Below, piece by piece: positions 56,917 to 64,000 of a stretch of DNA of 64,000 nt. Position 1 is the first letter of the stretch; each line of letters opens with the position of its first letter. Location of the stretch: contig NZ_MUYE01000001.1 of the NCBI RefSeq assembly GCF_002022445.1, positions 1,116,001 through 1,180,000 on the forward strand, given 5' to 3'. Origin of the DNA: Bartonella sp. AR 15-3 (GTDB lineage Bacteria; Pseudomonadota; Alphaproteobacteria; Rhizobiales; Rhizobiaceae). Under the pieces are notes generated by a model. That model was not told the origin of the DNA and did not search any database. It saw only the letters and a program-made list of their open reading frames with translations. The position numbers were made by a program, and so were the translations under genes.

Positions 56917-57993
56917 TTAACGTGTCCTTGGATCAAAGATATTATAAAGTAAATCAGAAAATAAATTAATAACAATAAAGAAGCACCCTATAAGTAATGT
57001 ACAGGCTACAACCGCATTCATATCACCTGCTAAAAGGGCATTAGTTAAATAACGTCCAAATCCAGGCCAAGCAAAAACGGTTTCTGTTAAGACAGCGCCT
57101 TCTAATAAAAAAGCATAAGAAAGTCCAACGACAGTAACAATTTGAACAGCAGCATTGCGCAAAGCATGCTTCCAAACCGTTTGTCGCCATGATAATCCTT
57201 TAACACGTGCAGTAATAATATATTCTTGATTTAGCTGTTCAATCATAAATCCACGAGTCATACGACTAATATAAGCCATAGCACCAAAAGCTAAAATTAA
57301 AGCAGGCATAATAATATGACTGAAAACGTTGCCAAAAGCTTCCCACTGCCCTTGCATTGCAGTATCCAAAAGAAAAAATCCCGTTTTAACTTCAAAAGAA
57401 TATTCATAAATAAAATCAATACGTCCTGGACCACCAATCCAATTGAGCTTAGCGTAAAACACCAATAATGCCATCAAGCCAAGCCAAAAAGTTGGCGTTG
57501 AATAAATACACAATGTAAAAAGACGTACAAAATAATCAGTGGGTGAATTACGATACATTGCTGCAACGATACCCAATGGAATACCAAAGCTTGTACCAAT
57601 AATAATAGCAACTGTTGCTAATTCCAGCGTTGGAGGAAATACGTGCATGATATCTGCTAAAATAGGACGCCCTGAAATCAAAGAAGCCCCAAAATCAAAC
57701 AAAAAAATATTTTGAAGATAGGTCCAATATTGGATAATCAATGGCTGATCGAGGCCCAAGCGATAGAACATTTTATCATAAGCTTCTTGACTGATATTAT
57801 CTCCAAGAATAGCAATAACAGGATCTAAAGGAAGAAGGCGACCAATAAAAAAAGTAATTGTTATTAAACCAATTAACGTAATAAATACCGAAATCAAAAG
57901 CTTAAAAATTTTCAAAAAAAAGACCCATATATAAAAATTTTTCTGATTTGGTAATACTGCTATATCCGTTTTTGACAATGATGAAATTATCAT
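56917..57993 (-). CDS. Oligopeptide-type ABC transporter permease (DppB-like)
   Basis: A 358-residue permease with about six membrane helices. It has the DppB signature LGLDQPLIIQYWTYLQNIFLFDFG (key motif LGLDQPLIIQYW) and the coupling loop YIITARVKGLSWRQTVWKHALRNA. The first 30 residues before the first helix are longer than usual; an internal start is possible but none has a better ribosome-binding site that I can see. Forms the channel with the DppC-like protein. Confidence 0.92.
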   Translation of the reverse strand: MIISSLSKTDIAVLPNQKNFYIWVFFLKIFKLLISVFITLIGLITITFFIGRLLPLDPVIAILGDNISQEAYDKMFYRLGLDQPLIIQYWTYLQNIFLFDFGASLISGRPILADIMHVFPPTLELATVAIIIGTSFGIPLGIVAAMYRNSPTDYFVRLFTLCIYSTPTFWLGLMALLVFYAKLNWIGGPGRIDFIYEYSFEVKTGFFLLDTAMQGQWEAFGNVFSHIIMPALILAFGAMAYISRMTRGFMIEQLNQEYIITARVKGLSWRQTVWKHALRNAAVQIVTVVGLSYAFLLEGAVLTETVFAWPGFGRYLTNALLAGDMNAVVACTLLIGCFFIVINLFSDLLYNIFDPRTR

Positions 57994-58083
57994 AATATTC
58001 CCCTACTCACTTATGAGACATAAGTCTGGTGATATTTCCCACCACACAGTCAAAAAAATTTTAACCATACATCACATATGACT

Positions 58084-59733
58084 TCATTCATCATTTGATT
58101 GCATATATTTTTCAGCTTTATCATAATAAAGCCTGAAACTATTCCAGACCCATTTTTTCACTGCAGGCCCTACCCCAATAGTATAATAGGTCTGGAATAA
58201 ATAAGCCATAGGACCGTGATTTAAAATATAATTTTGTAGTTCCCGATACTGTTCAAAGCGTTTATTTTTATCTTCTTCGAATAAAGCATCCATCACCATC
58301 TTATTTGCCTTTGCATCATAATATCCAACCCGCCAAGCCAAATGCATATTATGCGGTTTAGTGAATGTTGGATCAGGGTTAAAAACATGATTCCATGAAG
58401 ATGCATGTCCATCAGGATCAGCTGTATTCCAACTCATAATAGCAATATCATAATTTCCACCGCGAACGCGGCTTAATAATTGAGATTGTGACATTTTTTC
58501 AATGGTAAGTTCAATGCCAATTTTATGTGCATTTTCTTGAATAATCTGCGCAACAGATGACATATAGGACAAACTACCAATTAAAAGATTAGCCTTAAAG
58601 CCATTTACATAGCCCGCCTCATTAATTAACTGTTTTGCTTTTTTCAAATCCAGCTTAAATGGCACACCCTCTTTTTCATCTAAAGCGCCTGGTATCCCCA
58701 AGGGCATATAACTTGCACGAGGAATAGCAATTCCTTTTAAAACAGTTTCACCGAGAATATCATAATCGATTAGATAACGAAATGCCAAACGTACTTTTTC
58801 ATCGGCAAAAATTACATTCTTATTATTCAATGAAAGATAAACAGACTGTGGACGCAAAACACGATGAATTGCAAGAGGCCCTTCTTGTTTCTCAATATCC
58901 AATATATCCTCTGAAGAGAGATCGCGGGATATATCTACAACACCCTTTTCCAAAAGGAATCTCTGACTCGTTGATTCAGCTACATGAAATATTAAAATCT
59001 GCTCAATTTTTGGCTTTTCTCCCCAATAATGTTGTGCTGCCTGTAAAACAACCCGCTCTCCAGGAGACCAACGCACTAATTTATAAGGACCGACACAAGC
59101 TGAATGAGTAGCTAAATATTTATTTCCCATATCATCATTAACAGCATGCATTTCGAGTTTCTGCCGATCAAGCAAAGCAGAGGCATAAGATTGCCCAATT
59201 ACAGTCAATATAAGACGTAGAGGATAAACTTTATCAAATTGCATTTGTAACGTTTTATCATCAAGAGCTTGGATATTTGTTTTAACATTATCTTTAGTAA
59301 ATCCATAATCTTTTAAAGATTGAGCGTAACCCAATCCTAACTTAACAACCCGTTGCATTGACCAAGCAAGATCTTGTGCAGTAGCTAATCTTCCATCATC
59401 AAATTTTAAATCATCACGAAGATGAAAAATGATTTTTCTCCCGTCATCTAAAACATCCCAAGATTTGGCCATGGCAGGCTGAATTTCTGTAAAGTTATGT
59501 GGATCATACTGTACCAATGCACTGCAAATATTAGTTAATAATTCACTCGTTACTACTTCCACAGATTGTGCTGGATCAAAACTGGTGATTGAATCAATAT
59601 TCCATGCCATCGTCAATGTATTTTTAGGTGATGCATGCAGCATTATTGGCATTAATCCACTAAAAAAAACAATTAATCCTAATAAAGCACAAATTCTCTT
59701 AAATATTTTCTTATATAGCCATTCTGTTTCCAT
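58084..59733 (-). CDS. Periplasmic peptide-type substrate-binding protein (copy 1)
   Basis: A 549-residue solute-binding protein of the SBP_bac_5 family. An N-terminal signal-like helix (ICALLGLIVFFSGLMPIML) leads to export. Family motifs are SFDPAQSVEVVTSELLTNI, KSWDVLDDGRKIIFHLRDDLKFDDG, SACVGPYKLV and ALRVKR-type hinge sequences; the last hallmark is VRLAFRYLIDYD. It captures substrate in the periplasm for the permease encoded just downstream. The sequence is clearly paralogous to the next gene at 59890. Substrate (peptides, haem precursors or others) cannot be told. Confidence 0.92.
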   Translation of the reverse strand: METEWLYKKIFKRICALLGLIVFFSGLMPIMLHASPKNTLTMAWNIDSITSFDPAQSVEVVTSELLTNICSALVQYDPHNFTEIQPAMAKSWDVLDDGRKIIFHLRDDLKFDDGRLATAQDLAWSMQRVVKLGLGYAQSLKDYGFTKDNVKTNIQALDDKTLQMQFDKVYPLRLILTVIGQSYASALLDRQKLEMHAVNDDMGNKYLATHSACVGPYKLVRWSPGERVVLQAAQHYWGEKPKIEQILIFHVAESTSQRFLLEKGVVDISRDLSSEDILDIEKQEGPLAIHRVLRPQSVYLSLNNKNVIFADEKVRLAFRYLIDYDILGETVLKGIAIPRASYMPLGIPGALDEKEGVPFKLDLKKAKQLINEAGYVNGFKANLLIGSLSYMSSVAQIIQENAHKIGIELTIEKMSQSQLLSRVRGGNYDIAIMSWNTADPDGHASSWNHVFNPDPTFTKPHNMHLAWRVGYYDAKANKMVMDALFEEDKNKRFEQYRELQNYILNHGPMAYLFQTYYTIGVGPAVKKWVWNSFRLYYDKAEKYMQSNDE

Positions 59734-59889
59734 TTTGTATTTTACTTCACCCTTTCAAACAAACCCCAATGATGACTTTTCAATTATAATACAGCACTTT
59801 ATTCTTATTTTCCTATGTATAGAGAAATATACTTTTACTCCATTTCCCTAATTACCTGTCCTTTATATTTCACATAACCCAATATGCAT

Positions 59890-61509
59890 TTATTTTTCAA
59901 TTGCATGATAGAAAACGCGCGGTGCACTATTCCAAACCCATTTTTTAATAACAGGGGAGATGGCTATTATATTATATTTCTGATATAGAAAAGCATAAGG
60001 TCCTTTTTGCATAAATTTGTTTTGTAAATCAACATATCTTTGCACTCGTTTTGCTTCATCTTTTTCAAATAAAGCGTCTTGAACTTGTTGATTCATCTCT
60101 TCATCAAAATACCCATGTTGCCAACTAGGATAAGCTGTATTTTTAGCTTCAAACCGATTATCAGGGTTGTAAACAATCCGTGAAGCTGTCGTATGAGGAT
60201 CTAGAGATTCACTATTCCATCCCAGTATAACCGTTTCAAAAGCACGTGCAGAAACTTTTGAAAAAAGCTGTGTTCCTGCAAGACGATTAATTTTAAGACG
60301 GATACCAACTTTTGCTGCATTATCTTGAATAGTTTGAATAATCTGTAAAGAATTAGAAAACCCTATAAGAACACTTATTTCAAATCCATTTGGATACCCT
60401 GCTTCAGTTAAAAGCTGTTTAGCTTTCTTAAGATCAAGCTTAAAAGGCAATCCTTCCTTTTCATTTAAAGCACCTAGACTTCCGATAGGCATAAAACTAG
60501 CACGAGGAATACCAACACCCTTCAACACTGTTTTGCCAAACCCTTCATAATCGATGAGATAACGCATAGCCAAACGCACTTTTTCATGGGCTAAAATAGG
60601 ATGTGTCATATTAAATCCCCAATAAAACATCCCTGGCTGCAATTTTCTTTCAATCCTAACATTTGCTTTTTTTTCAAGATCTTCTAAGATCTCTACCGTC
60701 AAATCACGTGCTACATCGACATCTTTTTTTTCTAGTAACAAACGTTGTGTACTTGGCTCAGCAACATGACGAATCAGAACTTTTTTGAGTTTCGGCTTTT
60801 CTCCCCAATAATGAGGATTAGCCCCCAACAACACTGCTTCCCCTGCACGCCACTTTATTAACTGATAGGGTCCAACACAAGCAGAATGAGTCGTTAGATA
60901 TTGGCTTCCCATATCACCATTCTTCTCGTGTTTTATAATTGTTTCACGATCAAGTAAAAGAGCAGAAAGATTAGCAGCAATATTATTAAGAATGAGCTCT
61001 GCTGGATATGGTTTATCAAATTTCATCACAACAGTTTTTTCATCTAGCGCTTGAATAGCAGTATCAAATGTTTCTTGGTTAATACCATACTCTTTAAATG
61101 CCGTTGCGCCTGCCATATCCAATTTAATAATCCGTTTCATACTCCAAACAAGATCACTAGCACTAGCAGATCGACCATCAGCAAACTTTAAATCATCGCG
61201 CAAATGAAAAGTAATTACTGTATTATTCTCGCCAGAAACATCCCAACTCTTTGCTAAACTAGGGACAATTTTAGTTGCATTATCGGGAGAAGAATCAACC
61301 AAGCTAGAGCAAATATTGAGAATAATTTCGTGACTATAAACATCATTTATTTGTGCTGGATCAAACGTCTTGATTGCATCAAGATTCCATGCCATTATGA
61401 ACGTATCAACAGGTACTTTCGCTAGTGTTTTTTGCCAAAAGATGTTCATAAATATAAGAATAGAAACAAAAAAACAGCTCGCTTTAAATACACTCTTTTT
61501 CACATCCAT
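59890..61509 (-). CDS. Periplasmic peptide-type substrate-binding protein (copy 2)
   Basis: A 539-residue protein of the same SBP_bac_5 family, the first gene of the operon. The signal sequence is VFKASCFFVSILIFMNIFW. It shares most of the motifs of copy 1, for example TFHLRDDLKFADG, THSACVGPYQLIKW, VRLAMRYLIDYEGFGKTVLKG and IPRASFMPIG. Large stretches differ between the copies, such as ELILNNIAANLSA against LRLILTVIGQSYA, so the two have diverged and may bind different ligands. They are 156 bases apart. The duplication allows two specificities to feed one channel. Confidence 0.92.
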   Translation of the reverse strand: MDVKKSVFKASCFFVSILIFMNIFWQKTLAKVPVDTFIMAWNLDAIKTFDPAQINDVYSHEIILNICSSLVDSSPDNATKIVPSLAKSWDVSGENNTVITFHLRDDLKFADGRSASASDLVWSMKRIIKLDMAGATAFKEYGINQETFDTAIQALDEKTVVMKFDKPYPAELILNNIAANLSALLLDRETIIKHEKNGDMGSQYLTTHSACVGPYQLIKWRAGEAVLLGANPHYWGEKPKLKKVLIRHVAEPSTQRLLLEKKDVDVARDLTVEILEDLEKKANVRIERKLQPGMFYWGFNMTHPILAHEKVRLAMRYLIDYEGFGKTVLKGVGIPRASFMPIGSLGALNEKEGLPFKLDLKKAKQLLTEAGYPNGFEISVLIGFSNSLQIIQTIQDNAAKVGIRLKINRLAGTQLFSKVSARAFETVILGWNSESLDPHTTASRIVYNPDNRFEAKNTAYPSWQHGYFDEEMNQQVQDALFEKDEAKRVQRYVDLQNKFMQKGPYAFLYQKYNIIAISPVIKKWVWNSAPRVFYHAIEK

Positions 61510-61867
61510 GGACTTTCCTTACAGAATTTTATTATATATATCAGCTACTTACTTTAAATCAGTGAATTCACATCAGAAAATTTCGATTAAAAGCTATTTA
61601 ACTTTTAAAGACCAAACTAAAAAAAGCAAGCCCTCTTTGCATTCAAAGTTTTCAAAATTCTATAAAAATACAGAATACCAATCCCTCGGACCACTTTTCA
61701 AGACTAACACAATCAAAAGATAAAAGACAACTCAATGCATTTTATTCATTTAAAATAGATTCTATCATTAAGATCTAATACACCCTCCATAAACAGCCCA
61801 ATATTAGTTTCTCCATATTATTTCGTATTATAAAAATTTTACAACAGTACTTAAATATTTTACAAAT
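61510..61867. other. Intergenic region, 358 bp, promoter side of the importer operon
   Basis: AT-rich; holds the promoter of the first binding-protein gene and the end of tag. No hairpin or RNA is recognised. Confidence 0.4.
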
Positions 61868-62464
61868 TTATCGACAAAAACATCCTTCAAGATGATCATT
61901 AACGATCCCTACTGCCTGCATAAAAGCGTAACAAGTAATAGGACCAACAAATGTCCAACCACGCTTTTTTAAATCTTTAGAAAGACGAATAGACGTAGGA
62001 GTTACAGAATTAGTTTTCCATATCTGAAAATCTGTCTTTCCATATCTTTCAAACTGTAGTGGCTGAAAAGACCAAAAATAACTAGATAAACTATTCCATT
62101 CTGCTATAATTTCCTGGGCTTTAAGAGCATTATTGACAACTGATCTAATCTTACCTGGATGGCGAATAATGCCTTTATCTTGCATTAATATTTCTATTTT
62201 TTCTTCATCATACTGTGCAATCTTTTCAAAATCAAAATAATCAAAAGCATGATGAAAATTGGATATTTTTCTTAAAACTGTTAACCAAGAAAGTCCTGCT
62301 TGAAAACCTTCAAGACATATTTGTGCAAACAAACGACGATCATCAAAAACAGGTTTACCCCATATATCATCATGATAAGCGCAATAAAGTGGGTCAGTCC
62401 CTACCCACGAACAACGAATTTTTCCATCCTTCCCCATAAGAAGACCTTCATCAAGCATGAACAT
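61868..62464 (-). CDS. tag: DNA-3-methyladenine glycosylase I
   Basis: A 198-residue Tag. It has the family zinc-site pattern: Cys in IRCSWVG and His in YHDDIWGKPV at the N-terminus, His and Cys in NDHLEGCFCR at the end. Between them is the helix-hairpin core LFAQICLEGFQAGLSWLTVLRK and TCYAFMQAVGIV. It removes 3-methyladenine from alkylated DNA. The start is uncertain: ATGs are at 62464, 62458 and 62437. The last has the best ribosome-binding site (GAAGG), but homologues share residues before it (GLLMGKDG), so an earlier start is kept. It begins eight bases after the xseA stop and is probably co-transcribed with it. Confidence 0.9.
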   Translation of the reverse strand: MFMLDEGLLMGKDGKIRCSWVGTDPLYCAYHDDIWGKPVFDDRRLFAQICLEGFQAGLSWLTVLRKISNFHHAFDYFDFEKIAQYDEEKIEILMQDKGIIRHPGKIRSVVNNALKAQEIIAEWNSLSSYFWSFQPLQFERYGKTDFQIWKTNSVTPTSIRLSKDLKKRGWTFVGPITCYAFMQAVGIVNDHLEGCFCR

Positions 62465-62472
62465 TCACCATA

Positions 62473-63899
62473 TCAAAAAAGCGTTCCTTGATCATCTTTC
62501 TGCCGCTTTAATTGCTTAGAATTGGGAGAATTTTTAGAAACAGAATTACAGGTTGAAACATTAACTTCACCATCAAAAAATCGTAAGCTTATCTGTCCTG
62601 TTCTAGGGAACTGTACTAATCGTTTAATTGGGTTGTTTTCTTGCCCTAAAGCTAAAACAAAACCACGCTCTAAAATACTTTGATAAGATGTACTTTTTAA
62701 AAGTCTAAATGCCATTTCTATTTGGACACGTTGTTTTTCAACATTACGTAAAAAAGCGTGATGAAGACGTACTGTATACTCTTTTGTATTTTGTTGGGCT
62801 TTTTTAGTATTCAACAAACGTGGGGAAAGCCGGATAACAAGTGTATAAAAACAAAAACGTTTTTTATCATAGTTAACACAAAGAGCGCGTTGCAACCGAC
62901 TCGAAATTTCATCAAAGTTACGCCGCGGCAAAGCAAATAACTGATCAACAGTAGGAAGACCTCGTACAACAGCGGATAATTTTTGTTTATAAAAACTAAA
63001 ATAACGCGCTGATCCCACAAAAAAGCGTAAATTAAGTGAGGCTAATTGCGTTTCAAGATCTAATTTAACTGGTACAGCTCTTTCTGCTGCTCCTGTAGGA
63101 GTGGGTGCTCGCCAATCTGCAACATAATCAATGAGTGTCCAATCTGTTTCATGTCCAACTGCAGAAATAATTGGAATAGCAGATGCACTAACGGCACGCA
63201 CAACTGCTTCATCATTAAATCCCCATAAATCTTCTAGACTCCCCCACCACGCGCCACAATAATAAGATCAGGTTTAGATAGAACATTCCCTAAAGGCAAT
63301 GCATTAAAACCGGCAATAGCAGCGGCAACTTCTTGACCACTGGTCTCTCCCTGAACCCGTACAGGCCAAACTAAAATATGTAAAGGAAAACGATCTGATA
63401 TACGATGAATAATATCACGGATAACAGCTCCTGTTGGTGATGTCACGACTCCTATAATTCGAGGCATATAAGGCAATTTTTTCTTCTTCGCATCATCAAA
63501 CAAGCCTTCATCTGCAAATTTTTTCTTACGATTTTCTAAAAGAGTCATCAAAGCGCCAACCCCTGTTGGCTCAAGAGTGTCAATAATAATTTGATATTTT
63601 GATGATCCCTGATAAGTTGTTAACTTACCTACAGCAACCACTTCCATTCCTTCCTCAGGAGGAAATTGGAGCTTTTCTATTACACCTCGCCAAATAACAG
63701 CTTCTAATCGAGCTTTATCGTCTTTTAAAGCAAAATAGGCATGTCCTGAAGCGTGTACACCGCGATAACCTGATATCTCCCCACGCACTCGTACATAACC
63801 AAACTTTTCTTCAACAATACGTCTTAAAGCTCCTGCTATTTCAGAAACACTAAACTCTGCCACATTTGTTGCTACTGATTTTTCAAGAAACAAATCCAT
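62473..63899 (-). pseudogene. xseA: Exodeoxyribonuclease VII large subunit with a one-base frameshift
   Basis: Two minus-strand frames together give a full XseA. The first (from the ATG at 63899) encodes the N-terminal OB-fold ([21 protein letters not shown]) and the start of the catalytic domain ([19 protein letters not shown]) up to [10 protein letters not shown], then hits a stop. The second continues with [43 protein letters not shown] and the coiled coil to the C-terminus QKDDQGTLF. Joining needs one extra G in the run of five (plus-strand C 63241-63245) in the codons for GGGS. Exonuclease VII with XseB degrades single-stranded DNA. The break may be a real mutation, a slippage site or an assembly error; everything else is intact. 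Listed as a pseudogene only for the frameshift. Confidence 0.85.
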
Positions 63900-64000
63900 C
63901 GTATTATTCAATTCGCTTATATTGATGATAGACTAAAGTGCAGTGATAAGATTAAATATGTTGTCATTATTTTTTGTATATAGCACATCTTTTTGAAGAA

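Overview
The window looks like chromosomal DNA of a Bartonella-type alphaproteobacterium (Rhizobiales): very AT-rich, with reduced gene content, long non-coding or decayed gaps, and rhizobial gene order. The rhizobial signature includes greA-lpsB and trxB-lsrB pairs, a sciP/fliJ/ctrA/chpT/eipA cell-cycle cluster, a moxR-DUF58-DUF4159 operon and a BA14K-family secreted protein. The genus call is an inference from protein similarity and gene order; no rRNA is present to confirm it. I found no CRISPR array, transposase, complete prophage or rRNA operon.

Layout. 1-10 kb: 3' part of carB, a cold-shock gene with a long leader, an aspartate aminotransferase, lsrB/trxB, a TrkH potassium transporter whose start may be a rare AUU, and lpsB/greA. 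10-18 kb: a secreted SH3 protein, uvrB, a second cold-shock gene, a BA14K protein, a metallo-hydrolase, an OmpR/EnvZ-type two-component pair and a YbjN protein. 18-29 kb: a UbiK-like factor, lgt-midA-pgeF, a frameshifted phage-type hexapeptide-repeat gene, prs, a badly decayed HerA-like ATPase gene, rplY, pth, an L,D-transpeptidase and ychF.

29-34 kb: a PRC-barrel protein, then about 2.1 kb of relic DNA in which I can read in order (minus strand) a Rieske protein, cytochrome b and cytochrome c1. This is a dead cytochrome bc1 operon next to an intact trmL. Then a CCA-adding enzyme. 34-45 kb: a tightly overlapping four-gene moxR/DUF58/DUF4159/large membrane protein operon, a metallophosphoesterase, a cation-diffusion transporter, an unannotated small RNA candidate with a consensus promoter and a strong terminator, and a SpoU-type RNA methyltransferase.

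45-51 kb: mnmA, then the CtrA cell-cycle module (sciP, an orphan-looking fliJ, ctrA, chpT, eipA). 51-64 kb: a DegT-type aminotransferase with a Gfo/Idh/MocA dehydrogenase (probably amino-sugar synthesis), tRNA-Met(CAU), a six-gene oligopeptide-type ABC importer with two tandem binding proteins, tag, and an xseA gene broken by a one-base deletion in a C tract.

The main biological theme is reductive evolution: bc1 respiration, a HerA-like ATPase, a phage gene and possibly exonuclease VII are lost or being lost, while envelope maintenance, cell-cycle control and nutrient import are kept. No clearly new multi-gene system was found. The best candidates for new biology are the small RNA at about 44.2 kb and the use of an AUU start for trkH.
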